A DNA stretch of 64,000 nucleotides from Voacanga thouarsii (GCA_026120185.1 JANUWF010001640.1:434001-498000), one strand, 5' to 3'; shown: positions 33,408 through 46,402, counted from the first letter of the stretch. Notes: generated by a model from the sequence alone, not told the origin. Numbers and translations are program-made.

Positions 33408-34960
33408 CGATGCCTCAAATGAAAGTAAAGGTATTCGCCATCGACAGAAAGGAAGTCAGAACTGATGTAGTAGTAGTGGAAGGTACGTTTACTATCCAAG
33501 GACGTTCCGTTAATGCATTGATAAACCCTGGATCTACTCATTCCTATTTAAACAAGAACTATGCATGTCATTTGGGTTGGGATGGAGTGGCGTTACCTTA
33601 TACCTTGTTGGTGAGTACATCTTTGGGGAAGATGGTGCAAGCAGATCGGTATGTGCGAAATTGTAAAATTGAGGTGGGGAGAGAAAGCTTGGAGGGAGAT
33701 TTGATAGTGCTGGATATTGATGATTACGATTTGATATTGGGAATGGATTGGGTAGTGAAGCATGGGGCTAATGCAGACTGTAAATATAAATCGGTCCAGT
33801 TCATTAGACCAGGTTGTGATGTGTTGGAATTTAATGGCAAGAGAGTGAAGGAATTGAAGTATTTGATTGCGGGGGCTAAGACCGGAAAGTACTGAAACAA
33901 GGATGTCAAGGATACTTAGCTTATGTGATAAACAAGCCGAAGGACCAGTGCACTCTGGAGGATGCCGAGGTAGTAAAGGATTTTTTCGATGTGTTCCCCG
34001 CGGAACTCAGTTCTCTACCTCCCAACCAAGAAGTTGAATTTACCATTGACTTGGTTCTAGGAGTAGAACCGGTATCTCGAACCCCATATCGAATGGCACC
34101 GGCAGAGCTGAAAGAATTGAATGAGCAGTTAGAAGAGTTAGTGAATCAAGGCTACATCGGACCTAGCACGTCGCCCTAGGGAGCACCTGTGCTGTTTGTA
34201 AATAAGAAGGATGGGAATCTGAGACTGTGTATCGACTATTAGGGCTTGAACAACCTGACGATCAAGAATAAGTACCCCCTACCACTGATTGATGAGTTGT
34301 TCGACCAGTTACAAGGATCCAGTTGCTACTCCAAATTGGACCTGAGGCAAGGGTACTATCAAGTGAGGATAAAGGAGGAGGATATCCCCAAAATAGCCTT
34401 CAACACCATATATGGACATTATGAATTCGTGGTAATGCCATTCGGGCCAACCAATGCTCCAAAGCAGTATTTATGGACTTGATGCCTCGAGTGTTCCAAC
34501 CTTATTTGGACAAGTTCGTGATAGTTTTCATTAACGACATCCTAATTTATTCCAAGAGTCTGGAGAAGTATGCAAAACATCTGAAATTGGTATTGGAGAA
34601 GCTATAGGAGCACAAACTTTTTGCCAAGTTTAGCAAGTGTTAGTTCTGGTTGGATTGTGTGGCATTTCTTGGCCTCGTGGTGACCAAGGGTGGAATCAAG
34701 GTAGACCCAGCAAATATTGAAGCAGTGTCAAACTGGAAGCAACCAGAGAATATCACTGAGATTCGAAGCTTCTTGGAATTGGCTAGTTATTACAGGAGGT
34801 TCATCAAGGGATTCTCGACGCTCGCATCACCCATGACCCGATTGCTAAGGAAAGATCTACCATTTGTTTAGAGTGAAGAATATGAGAAGAGTTTCCAAGA
34901 GCTGAAGCGAAGATTGATGACAGCACCAGTTTTGAGTCTAGCAGAGGGAGATAAGCCTTA
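33408..34960 (+). pseudogene. pol: Protease and reverse transcriptase, element C copy 1
   Basis: The protease frame is open to 33895 but the catalytic Asp is Asn (INPGST; AAC at 33524-33526). The end of the protease is frameshifted. RT is in pieces: [30 protein letters not shown] and [11 protein letters not shown] are clear. The catalytic box reads FIND (34527-34538), again Asp to Asn by GAC to AAC. Stops interrupt at 34178, 34240, 34606, 34641 and 34869. The copy therefore lost both catalytic sites as well as its frame. Confidence 0.88.
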
Positions 34961-36841
34961 CGTTCGGTATACCGATGCTTCGAAGGAAGGATTAGGAGCA
35001 GTTTTGATGCAAGACCGAAAAGTGATCGCCTATGCTTATCGGAAGTTTAGGCCTCATGAAGTCAACTACCCTACGCATGACCTAGAGTTAGCTGCTATTG
35101 TGTTCTCTTTAAAGAAATGGCAAAATTACCTGTACGAAGCTAAATATGAAGTGTTCACTGACCACAAGAGCCTGAAGTACATCTTCACACAGAAGGATTT
35201 GAATCTGAGATAGCGAAGATGGATGGAATTTTTGAAAAAGTACCGTTGTCCAATCAACTATCATCTGGGGAAGGCCAACGTTATTGCTGATGCCCTGAGC
35301 AAAAAAGTCAGTATAGCCAGACTAAGAGTGAAGGAGATTCAAGTGGTTCATATGTGTTGGATAGAAGAGCGGAAGTGCAAGGGGAGAAAATTATTGTTAG
35401 CAACCTGAGGTTGGTACCAGATCTAAGGCGGGAAATTATTGAAGGCCAGCAAGGTAACGCATAATTTCAACTTTTCAAGGAAAAGGAGCTTAAACGGCAA
35501 GGCAGTGAATTCTAGCATGACAAAGTGGGAGTTTTGTATTTCAGAGATCGGTTGTGTGTACCCGGAGAATATCAATTGAAAGACAGAATTTTGGAAGAGG
35601 CGCATAAGAGCAAGTACGCCATTCATCCGGGAGAAGTCAAAATGTACTAGGATCTGAAGAGATCCTATTGGTGGCCCAGAATAAAATGGGACGTGGTTAA
35701 ATATATCTCGACATGTCTCACCTATCACAAGGTTAAAGTGGAGCATAAGAAGTCAGTAGGACTGTTACAACCGTTGCCAGTACCTGAATGGAAGTGGGAG
35801 GAAGTGACCATACACTTTGTTACTGGACTTCCTATGTCAAGGACCCAGAAGGACGCCATATGGGTAGTGGTGGATCAACTGACCAAATCAGTACATTTTA
35901 TAGCAGTGAATGTAAGAGATTCCATGGAGAAGTTGGCTCAAACCTATGTGCAAGAAATAGTCCGACTGCATGGAGTACCATCGAGCATTGTGTCTGATCG
36001 AGACCCAAGGTTTACATCTCGATTTTGGGGGAAATTTCAAGAATCAATGGTGTCGAGTCTGAAGTTCAGTATGACGGCACATCCGCAAACTGATGGGCAG
36101 TTAGAAAGGGTTATACAGATATTGGAGGATATATTGAGAGTGTGTGTTCTGGATTTCAGAGTAAATGGATCGAATGTGTGCCGTATACAGAGTTGTCGTA
36201 TAATAACAGTTATCAAGCTTCGATTGGGATGGCCCCATATGAGACACTGTATGGACGCAAGTATCAAGTATCGCTATATTAGAGTTGGTCAGAAGATGGT
36301 TATATAAGCAAATCCAGGGAAGTCTGTGTTCAGGAAATGTTAGACAAGGTCAAGTTCATCAGGGAAAGGTTGAAAGCAGCCCAGAACTGATAAAAGAGCT
36401 ATATAGACAATAGGCGCAGAGAGTTAGAATTCTAGACGGGAGACAGTGTATTCCTAATACTAACACCGAATAGAGAAATTTTAAAGCATCCAAAAGGTGG
36501 GAAGCTGAATCCAAGGTATTTGGGACCGTTCCCGATAAAAGAGAGAATTAGGCCAGTGGCGTACCAATTGGATTTACTGGATGGCCTGACAGGAATTCAT
36601 AACGTGTTTTGAATGATGAGCCATTGGTGTTGCAACCTGACCTGAGCTATATGGAGAAACCCGTGCGAATACTGGATAGAAGTATCAAGACTCTTCAGAA
36701 CAAGCAGATACCGATGGTAAAGATGTAGTGGAAGCATCATGGTACACAAGATGCCACCTGAGAAACAAAAGAGTAGGTAAAGTAGAAGTACCCCGATCTG
36801 AGATAAAGGTATGCCTGAATTTTGGGATGAAATTCTCCTAA
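34961..36841 (+). pseudogene. pol: RNase H, integrase and chromodomain, element C copy 1
   Basis: RNase H ([28 protein letters not shown]) is largely open to 35408. The integrase zinc-binding end is decayed. The core is readable in the ORF 35693-36307 (TGLPMSRTQKDA, VSDRDPRF) and then frameshifts near 36165. The C-terminal and chromodomain-like part (KTLQNKQIPMVK) has several stops and a deletion near 36607. The terminal TAA (36839-36841) matches element A's pol end. Confidence 0.85.
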
Positions 36842-36852
36842 GGATGGGAGGA
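36840..36852 (+). promoter_or_regulatory. Polypurine tract before LTR_C2
   Basis: AAGGATGGGAGGA; the single T interrupts the purine run found in element A. Confidence 0.8.
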
Positions 36853-37097
36853 TATGAAACCCCATTTCAAACCAACCCTAAAGTAAGGGGGTCGGGATGC
36901 ATATCATATTTTCTTGCACGCATAAATATATTTTAGAATGATTTTATATGTTTTAGAATCGTGATTTATAGTCTAGAAGGCTTAATTGTGCTTATTGAGT
37001 AGGAATGGTAAAATGGTAATTTTACTTGAAGTGGAAATAGGGAGATATCTTGGGGATTGAATAGGAAGAATATTTAGGAGAGAAAATAAGAGCAAGA

Positions 37098-37164
37098 GTT
37101 GTAGTGGTTTAGTGGTTAGAACTTTGGAATTTATCTCTAAGGTCTTGAGTTCAAATCCCATCAT
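37098..37164 (+). promoter_or_regulatory. tRNA-like A-box/B-box pair in LTR_C2
   Basis: TGGTTTAGTGG (37105-37115) and AGTTCAAATCC (37148-37158) are 32 bases apart. Confidence 0.5.
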
Positions 37165-38514
37165 TTAAGTTTTGGCATGATTAAATTTTATTTCAGATAG
37201 GTGGATATTTTCATCCCTTGTAGACCATAAGAAGGAGTAGGAGTGTTGTCCTAGGGGAGACATGAAATGAATGTCCTAATCCTACTCTTGTACCCTACAA
37301 AAACTCTTAAGGGATTCATACCCTTTTTGCTCTCTAGCTTACCTTAATTCTTTATCAATTATGTTGCTCAATTTATCCAAGTCATTTTTATTTCCAAAAA
37401 ATTCCAGCAAGACTCTTTGATCTTGGATTTTCAAAAATGTCTATATGAGGATAGCATATTAACTGAAAATGGGGAATGGGTTATGGAAGGTTCTCAAGAG
37501 AATTAATCTCCATGGTAGAACCTTCAAACCCCACCCTATAAGTGATCATCTTGTTCATGTAGCAATCTGGAAAAATTTTCCAGCTTCTTGGTCAGTCCAA
37601 CTTTCAAAATCCTCAGCCACATTTCTTAGTCAAATACTGCCAAAAAAATGGCTAATTTACTCAGCTTGAAGACTGAAAACTTTGGCCAAAATTCGTACTG
37701 CATAAAGCTGTGCAAACTAGAAAAAAATTCTGGTTAGAATTCGCAGCATAACAATCCAAAAACCAAGCTGTTTCTTCTAACCTTCAAACTAGTAATTCAT
37801 CTCTATATTTCCTCCATAAAGAAGGCTAGAAACCAGCCTTAAAGAACCATCCAATACCCCTTCAAACCTTCTACAAGTTAGCTAGTACATTGCAGAAAAA
37901 TCTGCACAAAAATTCTAGCAAACCTCTTAAATGAACAACAAGAAATTCCAGTCTTGTTCCCTTTTCAACCCTATCCAAAACGCACTCCAATTTTCTATAA
38001 AACCAACCTTAGTCAGCCATGAACTGAAATTCATCATCTCTTCCATTTATTAGGACGAAATGAACACCATTGCCACTGCTTAAATCACTCATTCAATCAC
38101 TACAATCAAGCCTTCATTTGGAATTCAAAATTCTAGCAAATTACTCTATGAAAACCAACCAGAAATTTCCTCCACCATTGCACTCCATGATTCAACCACC
38201 CTATAGCTCATTCAAACCTCATTCAACTTACCAAATCTCCAGCACAATCCAGTCGGCCATAGCAGCACCAAGAACCTCCATCAACTAAGCTATTCTTACC
38301 ATATTTTCTACCTTAATTCACTCTCTAAATTACTCCTTTTGAATTTCAAACAACTAGCTTTCCTTCTTTTCCCTAATTTGAAAATTCAATCACAATGATT
38401 CTTCCATCCATTTGGCCAACACCACTCAACAGATTTCGTCCAGCCTTTCCTCCATTCTCTCCATTTTTCCAAAGAACACCAAGAACACACACCACCATTC
38501 TACAAGCCTAAGAC

Positions 38515-40035
38515 TGTTAGGATTCATGGACTCCTAAACGCAAAAAACATTCACAAATCCCTTTCGAGGATCCAAGCAAATGATTATGAAGATTGTAGGT
38601 TTGCAAAATTACCTCTGTTAGGTGCAATCGATATCCTTTGATTTTGATTGTGCTGCTATACGTACAACCCGAACGATCATCAGACGCTGCAATATGCAAA
38701 CATCCTTTATCGGATACACACCGCAAACTCACTCATCACCCGGGGAGTGCTAGCGCCTAGGGTTTGAGAGGCTTATTTTTCTGGTGGATGAAGGAATGAA
38801 TATTCTTAACAGAATAGCTCTCTAGAGAAGACGGCTAGGGTTTTCTTAAAAATCCCTCCGAACCTTTTAGAGTCTAACCCCAATAATATCTTATTATATT
38901 TTAATTTAAATTCAAATTAAATTAAAATTGATATGATAAGATTCTACCATTATCTCGGTAATTTAGCTAATTAATTTACCGAGTCGGATTCTTATAATCT
39001 TGACATTATCCAGATACACCGAATGTGGACATATTTCCAAATTCATTATATCTGGTAAATTTTCTAAGTTCAATTAACTTAGATATATTTCCAAATTCAT
39101 AAAATCTGGTTACCAGAAAAATAACCTAACAAGTTCGCTTATTGTGTGACCCTATAGGTTGATTTAACACTGGCAGTGTACCCAAATCATATTTAAATGG
39201 TGCACAAGTAATAAGGAGTTTCTAGCAAAACACTATAACTATCCAAGTTAAATGAAGATTGGTGATCTCTTTAAACCAAACCATAATTTTATATTTAGTC
39301 TTTTTGTCACACGATATCTAGGTTAAGCATAAGGCACAGAGTATGTCATCCTTATTAAGCTTAATCAATTATTTCTTGATTTTATAGTAGTTTGTTCAAA
39401 CAAATGATATCAATATCTTAGATTGATATATTTGAGCACGACCATGCATTATAACAGTCTAACTTATCAAGGGGCCCATGGATATCTCTCCCATAATTGA
39501 GAGGGACAAATTCCTTCACTACCAATCATATTCCTCTCATTGATTTATTCTATATCCAACAGTAGTCTAATTTATTATCTTATTAAAGACAACTTTAAAC
39601 AATGTCAAAATATAGAATTTATCAAGTAGGAAACTATGATGAATTTAGGTCGAAGGACTTTTAATATTATTATGGTTAGAAAGTACTTATGACATATTCC
39701 ATGAAGTACTCTCATAGTGGATTATGTCCAATACAATGTTCTCTAACATTTATTTATGTTTTGACTCAATATCACAAATATCCATGACCAGTAAAACATA
39801 GCTATCAAGTCACAAACATACTAATATTAATTTATTATTCTTCCAATAATAATAATCGACCAGGGACAATTTTAGAATAGTCATTGTATTCATTGTTGGG
39901 TTTTACTATCAAGTCACGTACTTGATGACCACAAAACAAAATGCACTATTAATGGAAAGGAAAACCTCATATTATTATATAAAACATAACGACAATAGTA
40001 TAAGTACAAATTGACTCTAGGGCATATCCGTAACA
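38515..40035 (-). mobile_element. Solo LTR F, Ty1/copia type
   Basis: A 1521-bp TG...CA unit (TGTTAGG to CCGTAACA) interrupts LTR_C2. It is flanked by AAGAC (38510-38514) and AATAC (40036-40040), target repeats with one mismatch. Its right end CTCTAGGGCATATCCG resembles the right end of the E LTR (CTCTAGGGCACAACAC), so it is oriented like E, on the minus strand. No internal region or coding motif is present, so it is a solo LTR. The LTR_C1 sequence near 28895 shows the unoccupied site. Confidence 0.8.
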
Positions 40036-40261
40036 AATACTACATCTAAACACCTCCAATCTTCTCCAAAAACTCCAGATCACATCTACTCATCCTCTAG
40101 AATCCATTTCTATAATTTATAACATCAAACGCTAAAATCAAGACTCTACTTTCAGATCTAAAAACCAGAATTTTCTTGAAGACTCAAGAATACTCTCAAG
40201 TTAAACATGAAAGATTATGTTCATCTTTCTTCCTCTTCGATCATTAATGAAATATACTAAT

Positions 40262-40281
40262 ACACACACACACTCTCTCTC
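40262..40281 (+). repeat. Short (AC)n(CT)n tract in LTR_C2
   Basis: A short mixed tract stands where LTR_C1 has about 25 CT units. The hairpin AATGGTT...AACCATGG follows. Confidence 0.85.
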
Positions 40282-41475
40282 CCAGCCGAAATGGTTATTT
40301 CAACCATGGCCATTTTCTCTTCTTATTCTTGGTCGGATCAAGTCTTCCAAGCGTGTGGACTCTCTTGAGACTTCATCAAGGTAGTCATCATTCGAGTATG
40401 TCTCTTTAACCCTCTCCATAATTTTAAAGTCATGTCTCTTAGATGTAATTAGAAAAGGATGGAATATGATTGGTGATTGAGTATGTGTTTATATGATGGA
40501 GTTGGGATTGAAGTATGACGATGATTCATCATGGTTGAGTTTTATGATGTTTTAGAGTTTGTTGCATGCTCTTCATATCGTGAGTTAGTGTGGATGATTA
40601 AGCATGGTAGATATTATGTCACCTTTGGTGAATAGGGTTTAAAGTTCTTGTATTCTTGTTGAAGCAATGAATATGAGTATGTTTAGTGGAGTTTGGATCA
40701 TGTGATGTTAGATATGGATGTATGCTTTTATTCATGAATTGAATGGTTTGTGGATTGGTGTTAAAGTCTATGTTCATGATTATGGTTAGCAATAGGAGAA
40801 TTATGATCATGACCTTGTTGTTCCTAAACTATTTAAGTTAGCCAATTTTATTACATTAATAAAAATTAATGCCATATTTTCTTATAATGATTTCGAAAAC
40901 CTGAGAAAGATTTGGAATTGGATTGTTAAACGAAATAGTGGAATTTTAGCCAAATAAATCATATCTTCTATTAAAATTAAAATATAAAAATATTATATAT
41001 AATAGTACTATTAAATAAAGCCTTTTATATAAATAATCATGATAGGTAAAATATTAATCTTATACATCATATATTCATAAATACTATTAAAATTTATTTA
41101 TTATCTTTTAATCAAAATATATTAAATTTTACTTATTATTAATTTTATTTATCAATTATTTTCTAACTATTAATTATTAATTAACAGAATAGTAATAGTT
41201 TATTATTTTAATAATATCATCTAGGACTTAAGACCCTTTATCAAACAAACCCTAGTTTATTTATTAATAACAAAGATTTATACCTACAACTCATTAGTAA
41301 CTACTTCACAAACCCTAGTTATTTCATTATCAAACTAGATTTATTTTATAAAATCCTTTCGATTTTCTAGCCTTAAAGTTTGGAACATTAGGGTCGTGAT
41401 TGTAGGAAGTTAAACTAGGATTACTTATGGAAGAAAATTTGGTTTGGGTTTAATTATGGCTTGTGTTTACCCCAG

Positions 41476-41529
41476 GCGAGGTTAGGTCAGCTTTGGAAGA
41501 TCTTTGGGTTAGCTCAAGCAAAGGATCAG
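41476..41529 (+). other. Candidate LTR mini-exon (C2)
   Basis: CAG (AG at 41474-41475) precedes and CAG/GTAAGC (GT at 41530) follows; 54 nt, as in C1. Confidence 0.45.
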
Positions 41530-42579
41530 GTAAGCTTTTGCATAAAACTTATTTGTTGTAAAAGGTTACTATGGCAAGCCAAACACGAAGTATGTGAACA
41601 CTGATTTTGAAAAGGCAATTGAGGACCGATTCCTTTCTTATTTCAGTCAAACAAATTATTTGAAAAACTATAAGCTGTTTTACTCAAACACTAAACTCTT
41701 TCTAAAACTAGCTATGTCACGAACTTTAGAAACCCTTAATTGCTATTTTCAAGTAAAGCTATGTTTTATCAGTTTTCTCCCAAGTGGAACAATTAACGTT
41801 GAGTACTTAATAAGGATAGGCTAGTAGTACTAGTTTTGAAGAGCAAGAGCGAATCTTCTGGCACGGGACCGCCTCCAAAAGATCAACTCCACTTGGAGAA
41901 GCAATAGTACTACTTAGTCATGCCGGTCTGAGCTAGCAAGTTTCAGTCATGTGGACTTGTGTTGCTGGAGTGGACAACCGGTTTTGTTTGGGTGTAGAGA
42001 AGGAGAAGTATCTTACCTAGTAGGTCGTACACCTACCTTTTGTCAGTCTGCACAAAGTGTGAAATTCTAACCATTGTATGGACATGGGGCCCAACGTGTA
42101 GTACCCATGGCCGCCTATTTGAGTGGTGGTATTTATTGTGCACTTGTATGGTTTGAAAAGATAAAATTTCCACTCTTTATTTTAACTTTATTTATTGCTT
42201 GCCAGCATTTTCTCTTATGAAATGTTTCAATTTGCATACATAAACTGTTTTACCTAAACACTCAAGTCACACACGGACTTACTGAGATGTTTATCTCATC
42301 ACCCTTTTTACCATGATTTAAGGTCGATCCTACTGTGGGAATGAGTAGCTAGTTGTTGCTTGCTTTGGAAGATATTATGTTATTTATTTTATGTAATGCT
42401 TTGAGAGATGAGAGTAAACAATTTATTTTGGATTTGATCTTGAATTTTTAGGTTGTAATAAGTTTTAATTTAAAAGTATTGTTTTATTTTTGTTGTGTGT
42501 CATAGTTATAAATACCCCTTGTCCTTTGGACGGGGCGATATCCTCGGCCCTGCAGGGCCTAGTTGTGGTGTGTTACAAG

Positions 42580-42592
42580 TGGTATCAGAGCC
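42580..42592 (+). promoter_or_regulatory. Primer binding site, element C copy 2
   Basis: TGGTATCAGAGCC lies two bases after the LTR_C2 end. Confidence 0.92.
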
Positions 42593-42675
42593 TAGGTTTA
42601 GGCAACTATTAATAATATATGTTCAGTTTATTTAGGTTTAAATCTTCATCTAACCTGTCTAGTTTATGCTATAGG

Positions 42676-42996
42676 ATGGTTAGAATGCTTAGAACGGCAA
42701 GAAAAGGGTAGCAATGTCATCCTCCTATCCCTATCTACCCAGAAGACCAACCAGTTCCTCAACCTGCACCGCAGCCAAATATTCCTTTGGAAGATAGCAG
42801 TGATGATGAGGTTCCAATCAATGAGCCACACCCAATACCTGTGATAGACTTGAGTTCTGACAGTGAAGATAAGGAGATCGTTATGGCATATGTTCCCTAA
42901 CTTCCTAGTCCCATAGTTGATTTGTCAACTGATGTGATGATCCGGGAGAGATAGATTATGAATTTCCATATAGACCTTCCCTCATGCCTCCACCTA
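42676..42996 (+). pseudogene. Acidic pre-gag ORF of element C, copy 2 (cut by element D)
   Basis: The ATG at 42676 is kept; a TAG occurs after 11 codons and a TAA at about 42898. PPIPIYPED, PQPAPQP and VIDLSSDSED are present, then IVDLS. A one-base loss precedes the cut at 42996, where element D begins (presumed target repeat ACCTA, 42992-42996). The rest of this internal region, gag to mid-pol, is absent; only a pol scrap remains at 61208-61282. Confidence 0.65.
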
Positions 42997-43258
42997 TGTA
43001 ATACCCCACCCAAAACCACCTTTGACTATGGGGAAAAGTAATGCAATGCATAGCATCTTTTATTTTATTTGGTAGCTAGAATAATTTTATTTGCAAGGAT
43101 GCATGTGAATTTTTTCGATGCTCTTGCATTTGAATTAATTGATGTGAAATAGTTGTGTTGTTAAAGATTTGGATAAGGGAGGTTTGGTCGAAGATTTGGA
43201 AGGATGAGTATTGGGGTGGTAAGAACTTCTTTTAGAAAAATTAGTATTGGAGTTGTTT

Positions 43259-43309
43259 TGGAATAGCGGGGAGGTTGGTGATTTCCTTTGGTGACCCGAG
43301 TTCGAATCC
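43259..43309 (+). promoter_or_regulatory. tRNA-like A-box/B-box pair in LTR_D1
   Basis: TGGAATAGCGG (43259-43269) and AGTTCGAATCC (43299-43309). The B box is closer to the tRNA consensus than in A or C; GACCCGAGTTCGAATCC looks like a tRNA T-arm. It lies about 260 bases from the LTR start, as in A and C. Confidence 0.5.
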
Positions 43310-45208
43310 TACCTTTGTGAAGTTAGTTTCTCTTCTTGAAATTCTTTCCTTTAGACCATTTCTTGTCTTGGACGAAAAAGAACCTAGCCATCCTAGAGAA
43401 ATTTTAGTATTTTTACTCCAAGGAAATAAGTCTCTATATTTATTTCCTAAATTCAAGGACTTTGATGCGAATAAAATTCATCTTTAATTTTCCGTTTGTG
43501 TTCCTTAGGATTTTCGAAAAAACCCCTAGCTAGGAGCCACTTTGAAGAATTTCAAGTGGTATAAAACTCTTCTTGATGAATATTAGAGTTAGGGAATATG
43601 TTAGGGAAAAATCTTATCTTACATCTTCAAGAATTCTAGCCATAATCCTTTTATTTATTTAATTATTTTAGAGAAATATTTTAACTAAAGTCTTAGATGT
43701 TTTCTTTGGGTTTAAACGCCACTTCCATAGGAATAAGACTCTATATTTAACTCCTAAGTTCAAGGATTTTAGTTAAGGATAAAGTTTGTTTTATTTTCAG
43801 CTTTTGTTCCCTTACATTTTCGGAAACCATAGGCTGGAAAAATTCTGGAAATTTTTCCAGATTTTGTCCGCCACCTTGGAGCACCTTTAGTTCAATCCAA
43901 ACTCTTCTAGGACTAGAGGAAATCCTATCCAAATCCTTGATAAAATCAGATTTTATTTCAATCCAAATTCAACTAGGATTTTCTTCCTTTTCCTAGCTGA
44001 ATTTCGGCAGCTTTGTATCAACATAAGCTGTCCGAAAATTCCAGCTTCTTAGCAACAATCCACCTCTGTAAATCCTAGCTCAAAACATCTAAATAATCCT
44101 CTTCAATTCAGGGTACCATAGCTGCACAAAACCAGAATTTTATTCACATAAAACACTGAAATTCGTCCAGCTTATGCATAGGAATTTCGGCAGCTTGGTG
44201 CAGGAATTTCGGCCAGCTGTTGTGTTCCCAATCCAACCGAAATTCTGCACACATAATTCACTAAAAAACCCCAACTGAACAAGCTATTTTCAGCACCCAA
44301 AACCCTCAATTTTTCTCTGGAAATTTCGGTACAAGTACAGCAGCCAAAACAGTCCAAACCTTGCTACACTTGCACAGAATTTTCGCAGCACTTGCACAGG
44401 ATTTTTCAGTCATCAAAATTTACTCAATCTCTTTCTTGTTTGGCTCAAAATTCTAAACACATTCAGCCCTTCCTTTGAGCAGTATTTCGGCCAGCATAAA
44501 GGAGCAAAATTGCAGAATCTTTTCCTCCATTAAACTCACCTAAAATCGGCAGCAAGGAGACACGCAATAAGCTAAAATTTCGCCTTTGCTGTCCAAGAAA
44601 TCTAAAGCCATTATGAGTCTATCAAAACATCACCATCTAACCCTAAACCAATCTTCTCCAATTTTAAATCATAGCAACCGTCTACCCTCTCCATTCTACA
44701 CAAAAATTTCAGCAACATCTCTCTGCGAATTTTCGAAAACACAAGAGTTATTCCAAGCAAAAATCGAACACACCTTAAGGTAAGCACAAATCCTTTCAAC
44801 CTCTTGATGCCGTTTTCTCTAATGATTCTTTTCTCTTTCTTCTACCCTTAAATCATGCCCTATAGAGGTTGATTTCCTCTTCTTCCTTAATTTTCGATCA
44901 AGTGAAGCAAAGGAGGTAGCTTCTCTCTTCTTCTCAAGCGAACTCGGGACGATCACCATACGAGTATCGAGATCTCATTACCCGGTAGTTGCAAGGTAAG
45001 GGAATACCCTCCCTTGATGTCGAAAGTAAAGGTTAATGGTGTTTATTAGCGAGATAAACATGTAGTCGTAGTATATGATCTTTGGGGATTGAATAGTTTA
45101 CTTGGAATTAAATAGGAGGTTGCGAATTATTGTGAAAATAAATGGGATTAGAGCATGTTTGAATTGATTGAGACCCTAATCATAGTATTATATGGTTTAG
45201 ATCAGCAG

Positions 45209-45262
45209 GATAATTGAGAAAAGCCAGCTGTGAATTTATCGCATTTATTTGAGGCATATCAA
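45209..45262 (+). other. Candidate LTR mini-exon (D1)
   Basis: CAG (AG at 45207-45208) precedes and CAA/GTAAGT (GT at 45263) follows; 54 nt, the same length as in A and C. The predicted upstream intron (44996-45208) is only 213 nt because the AT-rich kilobase of the other LTRs is absent. Confidence 0.45.
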
Positions 45263-46402
45263 GTAAGTCCTTGCATAAACTCTTTTATTAAATGTTGTGA
45301 TGGTAAGTCCTTTTATAAACTGTTTTGTTAAAGGTTGTGATGGCAAGTCCATGTTGTGAAGCTTTGTAACACAATTGTTAAACTTTGTTTGCTTGGGTTG
45401 TAAACGTGGATATTTATTCTTTAAACGATTTTGTCAAACTAATGATTTTAGCAAGAAAACTATTCTTTTCCTTAAATTTTTGGAAATCTCTTTTAAAGAA
45501 AACCACGTTTTACAAAGCCAAGGTTTAGAAATATTTTGAATCAGGAATTGACGGATATGTTCGTTGAGTACTCAATAAGGGTAGGCTAACAATACTAGTC
45601 TTGGAGGGCTAGCGTAAGTCTTCTGGCAGGAGGCCACCTCCAAAAGATGAACTCTGCTTGAAAAGGCGACAGTGTTGGTTGGTCAGGCCAGTCTGAGCTA
45701 GCATTATACCTGAAAGGTATTATTTATATTCCCGGCATGGACACCCGGATGGTTTTGTTGGGTGTAGAGATGGAAGAGTATCTCACCCGGTGAGCTGTAC
45801 ACTCACCTTGATCAGAACACCCAACGTGTGGTAATCTGGTCCGAACAAGGTGCACAAAGTGTGTTGCCTTGGCCAATTTGTTCTCATGGAGCCCAACGTG
45901 TGGTGACATGACTTTTATCCCAGTGGAGGATTTATTTTGTGCAAAGTGTGACAATGAGAAAAACCCACTCCTTGCAAAAAGAGATTGTTTATGACTTGCC
46001 AAATTATTTCTACAAATGTTTTACACCTTGCATACATGAACTATTTAAAACACCATGTGCACACACAGGACTTACTGAGATTTATTCTCACACCGTTTTA
46101 CATCATGTTTTCAGGAGATAGACTATGCTGAGTCAGCGAGGCATGTAATAGTTGAAGCTTTTGCTATTTTTCTCTATCCGTTCTAGGAGACATTTGTTGC
46201 TTATGCTTCTAAACAATATTTTGTTTTACTCCGTTTTGCTCCAAGTTGAGCCTGATGTAATAAGAATATTTCTTTATTTATCTAAGTTGATCCTTTTGGA
46301 GATTGCCTTTATATTTTATACCTCGTTCTAAAGACCCCTTGTCCTACGGGACGGGGCGACATCCCCGCCCTTTTAGTGTACGTAGTCGTGGGGTGTTACA
46401 AG

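Larger units (their letters stand above)
36853..42577 (+). mobile_element. LTR_C2 (middle LTR of composite C), interrupted by solo LTR F
   Basis: It starts TATGAAACCCC (TG mutated to TA) and ends TGTTACA. With F and its target repeat removed it is about 4.2 kb. It contains the unbroken version of B's target site near 38175. A primer site and the start of a second internal region follow. The 38517-38732 minus ORF belongs to F and is incidental. Confidence 0.92.
42997..46400 (+). mobile_element. LTR_D1
   Basis: It starts TGTAATACCCCACCC and ends GGGGTGTTACA, and the primer site follows two bases later. The antisense copy D' (1-2253) covers much of it. The ORFs at 43241-43487 and 44586-44799 are not conserved and have no recognisable product. 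A donor-like GCAAG/GTAAGG is at 44996. Confidence 0.9.

Noticed and set aside
42578..42996. Second C internal region as an independent gypsy insertion
   Set aside because: It follows LTR_C2 with its own primer site, and the whole structure shares one GGATA target repeat, so it is part of composite C.
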